From Desmodesmus armatus (Eukaryota > Chlorophyta > Chlorophyceae > Sphaeropleales > Scenedesmaceae): 64,000 bases of DNA. Made by a program: the position numbers and the translations under genes. The notes beneath the pieces are model-generated. The model searched no databases. It was not told where the DNA came from and saw only the letters and a program-made list of their open reading frames with translations. This document shows positions 34,013 through 44,332 of this stretch, piece after piece; position 1 is the stretch's first letter, and each line of letters starts with the position of its first letter. The DNA lies in the NCBI GenBank assembly GCA_007449985.2, contig VIIQ02000698.1, forward strand, positions 131,501 to 195,500. The letters run 5' to 3'.

Positions 34013-36146
34013 ATGGCCACAGTGCAGTCACAACAGCCTGACTTGGAAGCTGCTTCACAGCCGCTGCTGGAGGCACATGGTGGGTGTGAAGCAGCATCCT
34101 AGGATGCTGACCCAGATGAAGACAAAGGCAGCACTGATCCCTAGCCTAACCTGTGTTTGGGCGCCCTGCTTGCTTCATGGTGCTACTGCAGAGCCTGCCA
34201 GGGATTGGAAGCGGCAGTTTGCAACATCAGCATACGCCTGGTTGTCCCACACAGCGACCTGCATACTGCTCGGGCTGTTGTCTGCCATAGCACTCAAGGT
34301 GAAAGGGTGGTTGGCTGTATCCGCTGCAGCTGGCCTCTCACCACTGTGTCCTTCATTTTGAAACCCACCCCAAGGCTAGGCTGCAGTGCTTCTTGAACGA
34401 GGCCAGTACTGTGGCCCCCCACGCCAGCAGCAGCAGCTTCCTTGAGTGACGCCTTGCTTGTTGCTTGACAACACCTTGCTTGCTGCTGGATCAACACTTT
34501 TGATTGCTGCTTGATCAACACCTTGTGCTGCCTGCAGCTCTTTGGCCCGCCCATTGCAACAGCTGTCGTGTTGCTGTTTGTCGTCGTACTGGTGAGCGGT
34601 CACTGCCTGAGAGCAGGAGCTGTGGCTGCAGCAGTGTTGGTTTGACACAGTGTCACCTGCTACACACACGGCACCTCACACAAGTGGCCCATAGCTGCAT
34701 AAGCAGCAGGCAATGACTGCAGCAGACTTTCATACTGCAGCAAGCATGTACACAAGGTGTGAGCAATGGACAGTTCAACCAGAACACCAGTATCAACATC
34801 CAGCAGGCATGGTGTAAGGATTCCCTTATGACTGGTGTTGGTGTTCCCGACTTGCTGCTACCCTGTGCAGGTCCTGGCGTATTACGGTTATGTAAACCTG
34901 AACTGGAAGAGTGTCACAACAGCCTTCCTCTGGGGCCTGGATGCTGACAGGGACGGGTAAGCAGCACAGCACTGTTCAGGCAGGAGGCCAGCACAGTGCA
35001 GGCCTCAGGTGCAGGGTAGTTGGCAGCGGCTACAGCAGAACAATCGCAGCGCTCCTGCAGGAGCAGCTGCATAGAGGTGCAGCAAGGGAGTCTGCGCATC
35101 CGTGCGTTCACCAGTGAGGGGAGCAGGCCGGCCAGCATGAGCAATACACCATAGCTGCAGTGCCCTGTGCAGCTGTATGCCCCTCGTTCAGCACGCCAAA
35201 GGATTGGCCTAACCACATGCAACCACAGCGCAGCGCAGCGCAGCGCAGCACAGCACAGCACAGCACGCTCGTCAGTGCAACTGTCAAGCAGTCAGCCGGT
35301 GTCAATCCTGCCAGCAGGGGAGACCTGGCATTTGGAGCAGTACAGGCGCACGCTGCACACAGGCATGGCTTTTGTGCATTGGGTCCTGCAGACAGGCCCC
35401 AAGCTTACTGTTGATTGAGTTGATCAAGGTCCCAGGTGCTGCAGGACAACTTGACTCTGTGCTGACAAGGTTTGGCTGTCACCTTTGCAATAGCCCTGCA
35501 CTGTGCTTACTGCTTAGACATTGAAATGCCGGTCCCTCTGCCAACGCTTGGCTGTTCATAATGTGTTCTGCCTGCAGGCGTGTCAATCTCTCTGACTGCA
35601 CGGCCATGTGCAACAGGATGTATGGGTTTGTCGTCGGCTTTGTAAGTGTCTGCTGGCTCTGCAGCAACCAATAGATGACTTGTGTGCTGTTGCTGCCAGC
35701 ACGGCTGCATGGATGCCTGCAATGTGCATGCTGTCAGCAATGCCTTGTAGTGTGCAGCTGTCTGGCCTGCCTGATGCATGCTCGGTATGTTGGGCGGTAT
35801 GCTCAGCACCGCACGTGCTTACACCCTAGTACGTGAGTCCTGACTGCATTGATAAAGTACACAGAACATTATGTTTTATCAAGCTGAGAGTACTGCTGCT
35901 GAGCGTCCCTGGACCTGCTTGCATCACATGCAGCCCCCAGGGCAACAGTAGCATGCTGTCCTGGGATCCAGTCAAACCTGCTGTCACCTCGTACAAGTCA
36001 ACCTGCTGTTATGTTGGGACATACGAGGTTTTTTCACAGCAGTGCTGCTCTTTTGACAGTTGTGTTGTGTGCTCTTGCTGCTGCAGGGTCTCTCGGCTAT
36101 TGGTGGTTTCTTGTTGGGCTTCTGGCTGGGCCTGAAGCTGTTGTGA
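34013..36146 (+). CDS. FUN14-domain membrane protein with EF-hand-like loop
   Basis: Six exons join in frame: 34013..34079, 34192..34298, 34538..34591, 34871..34956, 35578..35641, 36087..36146 (145 aa). FUN14 proteins are small integral membrane proteins of mitochondria or plastids; human FUNDC1 is a mitophagy receptor. The chain shows a charged N-terminus, a hydrophobic pair ([37 protein letters not shown]), a linker and a final glycine-rich membrane helix ([25 protein letters not shown], split over two exons). The GYVNLNW box matches the family's Gy-x-vdW motif. The linker carries DADRDGRVNLSD (about residues 100-111), which has Asp at positions 1, 3, 5, 12 and Gly at 6 as in a calcium-binding EF-hand loop. 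I see no LC3-interacting motif of the FUNDC1 type at the N-terminus. Confidence 0.88.
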
Positions 36147-37151
36147 GCAGCAAACGCCAGTGCAGCGCTCATCAGCTAAAAAGCAGGGTAACCCAGCAAT
36201 CTCATGGCTGCAGTTTAAGTGGCACTAACACAGTCCCCTTGAGTGCCCTTGGTCCTGGCATGTCGTAGGTAGTGCTGCTGTTGCACTCCCACAACCACTG
36301 CAACCTCACACAGACACACCCCTCAGCCCTTCTGCAGTGGAACCTTGCAGCCCCTGCCAACAGGCTCTTGGACACACTCATGCACTGGGCAGGAGCTCCG
36401 CAGCGTCTGCATCGTCCGCCAAACAGCCAGCGTACATCAGTTACAAGTTGAGTAGGGCTGGTGACGCAACATCAAAATGTTCAACAGCACTGACACGACA
36501 CCTGCTGCACACCTTCAATCATACAGCATTGCTCAGACTCCACCAGCACAAGTGAAACCTTGGGGACTCTGCCCCCATCCAGCCACTGTCTGCTGGTTGC
36601 AATGATGTGCTACCACACTTGGACACTTGGTACACCACCCCTTTCATGTGCTGTGGTGATACACCACAGCTGAGGTGACAACAAGGAACCAACAAGCCTT
36701 GCGCAACCAACAGGTCTTCCACAACTGTTTCCTTCTCATCTGAAGCTGTAGCACACAACACCTACGAGAATAAATGCTGACAAAAATATATGGTGCGGCG
36801 CAGCATCCAAGTGCAGCCGCTGGCACACAAGTGTGACAGCACACAACACAAGAAAGCCACTGGTCACATGCAGCTGCACCCCCACCTGCACCAGACATGC
36901 CTCAAGGGCATGGTATGCGACAAACTGGGACCATGCAGAGTGTACTATCACTCAAACACCACATCTGGCTGGCCCAGGGTGCAGCCACAATAGGGCTGCC
37001 CTGCGAGCTGCCGGCAGATCGTCTGTCAGCAAATGTGGCTGCTGCCCTAGTGCCCATGCTGCGCCTGCAGTGCACTGCCTCTCAATGGAGCAGCGCACGT
37101 ACGAGGGACTTGGACCTGGCTGTGCGTAGTCGTGGCTGCGCTGTTGCAGGC
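36147..37151. other. Convergent gap without a recognised gene
   Basis: This interval lies between the 3' ends of the FUN14 gene (+) and the secreted-protein gene (-). Nothing beyond presumed 3' UTRs was recognised. Confidence 0.5.
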
Positions 37152-38682
37152 TCACTTGTGCTCTGCCATCCTGACAATCAGCTGGCCGTCCCTAACCCAA
37201 CGCAGCTCGGGGTACGGCTTCTGTACTGGTGGGTCTGATACGTCCGCGCCGTCTTCTACTCCTGCAATGTACTCCACAGACCCCTCGCTCTCCTTATAGC
37301 CCTCACGTGTGACGTATGCGTCAATGGCACCCTGCAAGTAATCGACCCGGGCCTTAAATGGGGTGGCTGTTGTGGCACCATCCGCTGCACGGCACGTCAA
37401 GCTCTCAACAAAGCGGGAGTACACTTTGGTTGAGAAGTACAGCCCCTTCTCGGCGAAGCAGCCGCACTTTGTTGCCTCGCGCGTCAGGGTGCTGCAACAG
37501 GACAATACAGTGCAGCAGCAGGCAGCAGCACCACACTGGGGTCGGCGGTGTGTGACAAGCGGCACACTCGTTCTGTAGCCCGACTCAGTCGGTTGCCTTG
37601 CAAGCGTTTTCATGGTGAAGGTGCTTTTGTGCAGCACTGACTTGTGTGGCGTATGGCTGCTATCATCAAATGGCTGGCATGAGCTCATAGCTTCATAGCT
37701 ACAGGTGTAACGAATTGATTGCTTGATTGATATTGAGTACTTTGGAGGTATGGCGTGGCTGGTGACTGACCTGCGGTAGCAACGCAGAGTGCGCTGCTGA
37801 CACTCACCAATTGAGCTGGACGACGGCGCACTCTGCACCCGCTGAGACAAAGGGTGGGCACTGTTCGTTAATTTGGACCTGCTTGCAGACTGCTGCGTGG
37901 TCGTCCCCCAGCATGCCCATGAAGTCATGGTCCCTGTGCTCGTGGCTGCCGCGTTGGTAGCCGTAGTCGGTGCTGTTGTAGGCACAGGTGTCAGGCTCAT
38001 CTGCAGGGGTGCAGCACCTGAATTTTTCCCTGCAGGCAGCAAGAGACATACAGTGATGCGCAGTAAATTTTCTCTTAACGGCTGACAGCAAAGCCAAGGC
38101 CTCCAGGCACCCGCAGCAGGCACCACTGCATTGTTGCAACTTGGCTGTGATAGAGGTTATGCCACACAATGTAAATGGAGTGTGGTGTCAATTCAAGGCA
38201 TGCAGTGGTGTTTGCAGCAGTACACCACGCTGTGGTTGCAGCACTGCATGTCTGCTGCAGGCTTGCTCTCAAGCACCTGCTGTGTGCTGTTCGCGGGTCA
38301 TGCAGGCAGGCAGCAACAAACCCGAGGTAACATTGTGCTTCACTGCTTACTCCGCGATGTCGGTGCCGATGGGATTGCTGGACGTCCTCATCAGACAGAT
38401 GGGAACGATGTGCTTGCCATCGTGGGCCCCGTCGTAGGGCCCCTCTGAGTGCTCCTCCTCATAGTGAGCATCACTTCTGTAGTACGTGTCATCTTCGTGT
38501 CCCTCAGAGGCGCCGTAAGATACCCTGTCTTCATAGGAGCGCTCATAACCACCATATGGCATGTCTCCCGGAACCTGCTGCACAGAGGCTGCAGAGCTTC
38601 TGTACGCGAAAGTAGCAGCTGCATTGAAGGCAATGACAGCGATAAACAGGCAGCAAGATGCTGCGCTGCGGGGAAACGTCAT
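37152..38682 (-). CDS. Secreted cysteine-rich protein, family unknown
   Basis: Three exons (38351..38682, 37808..38029, 37152..37491) join with matching phases to give 297 aa. A signal peptide is clear (residues 1-26, hydrophobic core CCLFIAVIAFNAAATFA), so the product should enter the secretory pathway. Residues about 30-90 are rich in Tyr, Asp, Glu, His and Gly (YGGYERSYEDR, HYEEEHSEG). The middle and C-terminal parts hold about a dozen Cys, including FRCCTPADEPDTC, NEQCPPF, AECAVVQLNCTLT and KCGCFAEKG, and one clear N-glycosylation sequon (NST). No membrane segment or anchor signal is seen at the C-terminus (VRMAEHK). It may be a wall or periplasmic protein; I recognise no domain. Confidence 0.75.
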
Positions 38683-38969
38683 GATGGGTTGGAAACAGCA
38701 GTGGGGCGGATTGAAAACAAGCGGAAAGGAATGTGAAAGGTTTGACAGCAGACACTGCCGTACGACCTTATGATGCCTACATGCGTGCTTGTCCTGGGAG
38801 TTGTCGTGGTCAAACGTGTCAGTTTCAGTGCCGACCTTTCTCGTGAAGTACGTTACTGCTTCACGAATGCAATGTGATGGATATGCGCGTGTGGATTCTG
38901 CAGGCGCTGTGAGGCGCCTAGCCCTTCCTTCAGGGTACTGCAGCTGCAGTACATGTACAGTCTGCTGCA
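38683..38969. other. Upstream region of the secreted-protein gene
   Basis: About 290 bp between the secreted-protein start and the inverted-repeat element. It presumably holds the promoter; no motif was identified. Confidence 0.35.
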
Positions 38970-39254
38970 GGGGGTCCACCACAAACCTACAGCCAGGGGG
39001 GGGGAGACGCCGACCCTATTCTCGAAGGGGGTGTAGGGGTTGATCGAACGAATAGCCTAAAACGTTCGGGGGGGGGGTTAGGGGTGCAGCACCCGTCCAC
39101 AGGGGGGAAGCAGCGGTACCTGACAACAGCCTAAAACCGACAGGGGGGTTAGGGGTCCGTGAGCCAGACAGCCTAAAACGGATACAGGGGGAGGGGTAGC
39201 AGCAAACCTGGCGTCTCCCCCCCCCCCCTTGCTGTAGGTTTGTGGTGGACCCCC
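38970..39254. mobile_element. Small non-autonomous element with about 43-bp terminal inverted repeats (MITE-like)
   Basis: Left arm 38970-39011 (gggggtccaccacaaaccta, then cagccaggggggggg and agacgcc) is the reverse complement of right arm 39210-39254 with one substitution and a G-run length difference. The whole is 285 bp and has no open frame of note. Inside, agcctaaaac followed by a G-rich run occurs three times (39054, 39128, 39170). A gtctgct word sits just outside both ends (38960 and 39260) and could be a target-site duplication, though 3 and 5 extra bases separate it from the arms. I infer a MITE or foldback element; no transposase is visible. Confidence 0.75.
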
Positions 39255-41097
39255 AGGTGGTCTGCTTGGCGTACTGAGCTTGCATATACTGTACCATACT
39301 TGCAAGTCAATTGAGTCCTCTCCAAAAGGAGCCACATTCGGTGACATGACTGCCCAGGGTGAAGCCGTCAGCTTGTTCACCTATAAGACAGTGCCCGGAA
39401 CCGGGGAGGTAGCGTGATTTCCTTCGCTTGTTCACCTATAGTTTATAAGTTAGCTAACTTAGGCCACAAAAGATTGGGCGCACAAGCAACAAGTGAGCCA
39501 GCCTGGAGACAGGTGCAGCCTCCCATCACGTTCATACGAACCTGAAACACTAGTACATACACCTGCACACTTGTGCCTGTGAGCCTCATAGGGCTGGTGC
39601 CACCTTCAACGTCTCAGAACTGGTGTCATTTATGCAAGACTGACCGAGTCAAGGCCTGAGTCAGGCCTTGAGAAAGGGAAGGAGGGGGGGAGCCAGCCAC
39701 AGGGTACTACCTCTTCTTATGTGTGCAGACCACGCATATCATATCAATCAGGCTGGGTGTACTGGGTGCCACAAGGTTGCAAATACTCCCAGTGTACAGG
39801 ATGTGCGTACATCTCCTTCATCCCGTGCAACTGCCACTTGAAGGGCACCCCAGCCACAGCAGCTGCCCATGGACAGGCCGATGACTCATCTTCTTTATGG
39901 TATGTTGGACTACGGGCGCACCAGACTCACAGCCCACCCCCAGCACATCAGTTGGAAGGTGGGGAAACGCACACACTGCATTCTTGATGTCACATTCATG
40001 CATTGCTTTGTAGTGAGATCGCAGAGGCTGAAGCTGCCATTCATGCATTGCTTGTTTTGTTTGTGGGCAACAATCACTTGTATCCTAGATCCAAAACATA
40101 CCCTCTTATCGTCTGGTTGTTACACGTCCAGCAGGGTTTCAAACTGTAAATGTGAATGCAGCTGGCCTCAAATTGCCTGCCAGCTACACTGCACAGCTTT
40201 TGCGGTGCGGCCCTGCTAACAGAAAACAGAGTGAGCATTGTCGAACAAGAGTGGGCTTTTCATGGCCACACAATAGCCAGGTGTGTAAGAACAGGCGCTC
40301 GATCAAAGCTTTAAGTGCTGTCTCCTGCAAGGCAATGTGCACACAAGCTTTCGTGTGAAACAGTGCATGAGCCAGCCCTACAAGCTGGGATATGGAATAG
40401 AAGCTGCGTTGATTCCTGATGGCACAACCCTGACAGCAGCAGTTACACTGTACACAATCGGTAGGCCATCAGCACCAATGCACAAGCACTGGCCAACAGC
40501 TTTGAATGGCTGCTGTGACACACTGCAACCAGGGGCTGCATGATGGTGGCTGGGCAGCTGTCAGTGGCGTGATCAGAGGGGGATGTGGCACACTTGTGTG
40601 CGATGCTGACCCCAGCAAAGCCATTAGGCTTGTGGCGAGCAGTCACAGCGGAATGACAGCGCCAATCACCCACACAAGGCAACCCTTGCTCACACCTTCA
40701 ACATACGGAAGGGATCGCCTCCATAGCACTCTGAGCTCACGCCAGCCGCATACAAACGTAATATACTTTCACTCCACAGCAGTGCAGCACCGAGCTTGCA
40801 CGCTGCGCACACCGTGAACGGACGAGGCCGCACAACAGCAGCATCGACCCTAAAAAGGTGCTTTATGCACACAGCAACTGGCATACAAGCCACGTATCAC
40901 CCACACATGTTCAGTCAGCCCCTGTCAGTGGCAGCCCTCACAACACATCCTGCCAGCCCTGCCAACGTCCCACGTCAGTTTGTGTCTGTGTGTCACCCCA
41001 TGCCAACCCCAACCCCAACCCCAAACAGCACCTGGCCCCTGTTGCCGCCGCCCTGCTGAGCAGCGCCCCTCGCACATCATAGCACAGCACAGCGCCT
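39255..41097. other. Gap without a recognised gene
   Basis: No exon chain was found. It contains a perfect inverted repeat at 39649-39671 (tcaaggcctga, spacer g, tcaggccttga). The minus-strand continuation of the zinc-finger gene's alternative frame runs to 40938. Confidence 0.4.
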
Positions 41098-44000
41098 TCA
41101 GCCAGCAACACCGCACAGAGCCAGTAGAGTGCTGAGGCCGTCATCATCCTCATCCTCTGAAGCCACCTCTGGAGCAGTGTGCCCAGCAGCCATGGGAGCA
41201 ACCACACCACCCTCCCCATATGCGCCATACTGCCCGTACCCAGCAGGGATGTGGGGTGGCAGGGCAGCGCCCTGGTCGCCCCCGCCAAACACCCAGCCAC
41301 CACCACGGCCACCCGCTGGCGCCTCGGGCTGGGCCTTGGTCTGACCGTAGAGCTGAGAGGGAGCAGCCACAGGTGCAACCACAGGCGCCACCACAGGAGC
41401 AGCCGGGAGTCAAGCGCACCAGGGTAGGTGTAGCCGACAGGCGCACCGGGCTTGCTGAAGGCAGCAGTGAAGCCCCCAGAAGCCAGGATCTGCCGCTGGC
41501 GCCGCATCTCCTCCTCCACCTGGGCCGACATGATGCTTGCAGCCATGGCCTTGTTGTAGGCGGCATTGAACTCCTCCTCTGTCATCGCCTCCTTGCCTGC
41601 TGCTGCTGCTGCCTGGGGCACAGGGGCCACCACAGGAGCCACCAAGGGGGCTGCCACAGGGGCCAGCACAGCTGCCTGGGGCACAGGGGCCACCACAGGA
41701 ACTGCCACAGGGGCCACCACAGGAGCGACCACCGGGGCAACAACAGGAGCTGCCACAGGGGCGGTGTACGCAGGAGGCGCGTGGAAGCCGTCCCCAAAGG
41801 CAGGAGGGACGTCCTCGCCATGCATGAAGGCCTCAGCACCACCCAAACCCTCCTCGCCATAGGCCTCCTCCTCCTCCTCTGAGTCCTCATCATCATCGGC
41901 ATCGCTGTCAGCATCCAGCAGGCCGAGCAGGGCAGCATACTTGGCATAGTCCGTGATGAACTTGTGCCCCTGCTGCGCCAGGAGGTCATTCTGGCAGTTG
42001 CCCATGGCCGCCCCATCAAACCCAACCAGCGCATGGCCGCCCGCTGCTGCTGCACCCCCGCCGGCTGAGGAGCCGGCCCCGTCCGCCAGCAGTGCTGCTG
42101 CTGCGGCGGCGTCCTGGTGGTCGCTGCTGGCCTCTGACAGGGTCTCCAGCCCACCTGCTGCCTCGCGTTTCTTCTTGCGCGCCAGGTTCTTCTTCTGCGC
42201 CTTGGTGAGGCCCTTGTTCAGGGCCTCCTCCAGCACCAGCCCCACTGTGACCTGGGCGGCACGAGGGCCCTGCGCTGCTGCTGCTGGGTCAGGGGTGGGG
42301 TCTGCTGCTTCATCTGCTGCTGGCAGGTGCGCGCTGGCCAGCACAGGCGCGGCACCCTTATGTCCCCAGACGCTGGGAGGGGTGGCAGCAGGGCTGATGT
42401 ATGGGCGGGTCACACTGCGGGCGGCAGTAACAACGGCGGCATCATCATCAGCAGCAGAGGGTATATGAGCACATGCGTGAGTGCGCTTGGCTCTGATGGG
42501 GTTAAAGCAGGAAGCGCGCATCACAACCAACCAGCGAGACAGCTCTGTTGCCCCTGCGGATGAAGTGCCAGGGGTGTTGCTGTCATCCTGATGCTGCACA
42601 CACCACACTGTTCTGCAGTCTGTCAAGCGGCTGCTGGCCCCTGCCTGGCAACCCATCTAATGCTGGCTGCTGCTCGCACAACACTCTACAGCCCACACCA
42701 GACCAGCACCCCCTTCAATGGTGATATGAAAGCAACAGAATGACAGGGCCTGCATACCTTGCCAGGTTGTGCAGCTTGGGTGGCGCCAGCTTGCGAGCGC
42801 CTGCTGGTGCCTTAGGAGCTGGTGCTGGCTTGGCAACATTGGCAGCCTTGGGCTGCCTGGCCATGGCCTCCAACATTGCAGGCGCTAGACGCGCCTTCTT
42901 CTTTTCTTCATTCTTGGGCACGATAGGATGAGATTTCTCAATCTGTGCACACGCGCAGGCAGCATAATGGAATGGCTCAGATGCTCAGTACAAGGCAGTC
43001 CTACAACATGCTACTGCACCAGCATGCGCTGCAAACATGCATCATCGTCATGTGCAGCTGACTGTCACAGACCAGCCATGCTCATCACATGCCCACCAAA
43101 GCGGCAAAACAGCCTGTCCTGCACTGACTGCTGCTGTATGCAGGCTGTGTGCGTTGTCATGACCTGACAGCAATGCTGCTCACCCTGCCCTTGCATTCTG
43201 CAGAAGCCTCCTTGACCTTCCCTTTGCCATAAAGGCATGGAAATCCAGTTTTCCTAGTTGCTGGCAGCCCCATTTTCTGCAGGTACACCACAAACGAACA
43301 GTACATGCAGGCAGGTCAGTCACGGCTTGATGCTGCTCTCAACCTGATCAGCATGGCATACTCTGACAGCAGGACAGCGCAACCCGTCAATGTATGGCAT
43401 GCAGTTACATGCGGATCCATGCCACTCGCGCAGCAAGGTAGACTGACACACAGCACGAATGTTTGCTGGTACTGCTAAGGCCTGCTGCTGCTGCTGTTAA
43501 GACAAACTATGTCCTGCAGGCTTACCTTAAGGTACTTCTCCACACAGGCCTGATGATACACTGCGGTGTCACACCGCTGACATGAGAGGGCCACGCAGAT
43601 CTGCAGAGAGACAGCAGGAAGTACGTCAGCAGCAGCAGAGAGCGCAGGTGGGTGGGTGGGGTCGGTGAGGGGCCAGCCAGTGGGATGAAGCCGCTGTGTG
43701 CCTGTGCCAACCCCTGCTGCACACAAAGGCATGGAGTGTGCCAGGACTACGCCCACAACTGCTGTATGGTTGGCCCTGTGCTTTTGAAGCAGACTCCATT
43801 TGCTGGTTGTTGACATAGCGCACGGCAGCCGTCCAGCCACGTTACACAAGCAGACAATGAGCCAAACAAACACTGCCGAGGCTGCATGAGTGCTGAGCTG
43901 GGCTGACGCTGGCCTGTTCCGACCCGCATCGTTTGGAGGTGTCCAAGAATGGCCAGCACGCCCAAGGACACGCAGCACATGCGTGCAGGGGCTCACCTCA

Positions 44001-44332
44001 TGGTTGGTGTGGCACGTATCACCACACCAGTCACAAGTGCTGACAATGTCCCTGATAGTTTGCCCTACACCAGTCTCAACGGCCTTCGCCATCTGGAGCC
44101 AAGCGCGATGCGCAAACAAACCTGGCAGAGCTCTTAGTGAGGTTGCAGGTGCTGCAAGCCCAAGCACGCGTGAGATTGAAGGTTTGAGAAAGTTTGAGAA
44201 GGAGCGAAGGTCGCCCTGAAGCCTCTGGACTGCGTAGGTTGTGAGAGATGTGACAAGCCAAACACCAAGTCCACCAATTGGTGCAGGCGCGGGGCGCAAT
44301 AACATCAACTCTACCTCCGAGGGTTTGTGCAC
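41098..44332 (-). CDS. Zinc-finger protein with Pro/Val/Ala-rich tail, apparent frameshift
   Basis: Exons 43997..44332, 43526..43600, 43184..43276 and 42758..42942 join at consistent phases, then a large exon begins at about 42579. The N-terminal half carries a Cys/His cluster: CDWCGDTCHTNH, CQRCDTAVYHQACVEKYLK, TGFPCLYGKGK, AECKGRIEKSHPI. This reads as a treble-clef (RING/PHD-like) zinc module followed by a basic tract (NEEKKKARL). The large exon has LTKAQKKNLARKKKRE, an acidic stretch and a long PVVAP-type tract. Near 41400-41425 the frame with coding character shifts: after YTYPGA the PVVAPVAAPSQLYGQ sequence and an acidic tail (SEDEDDDGLSTLL) continue in another frame, ending at 41098. 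Without the shift the frame ends at 40938 in sequence unlike the rest. Function unknown; nucleic acid or chromatin work is only a guess. Confidence 0.65.

Noticed and set aside
40938..41400. Unshifted end of the long frame in the zinc-finger gene as the true C-terminus
   Set aside because: The composition (Trp/Leu/Cys-rich) is unlike the rest, and the alternative frame continues the PVVAP pattern and ends in an ordinary acidic tail.
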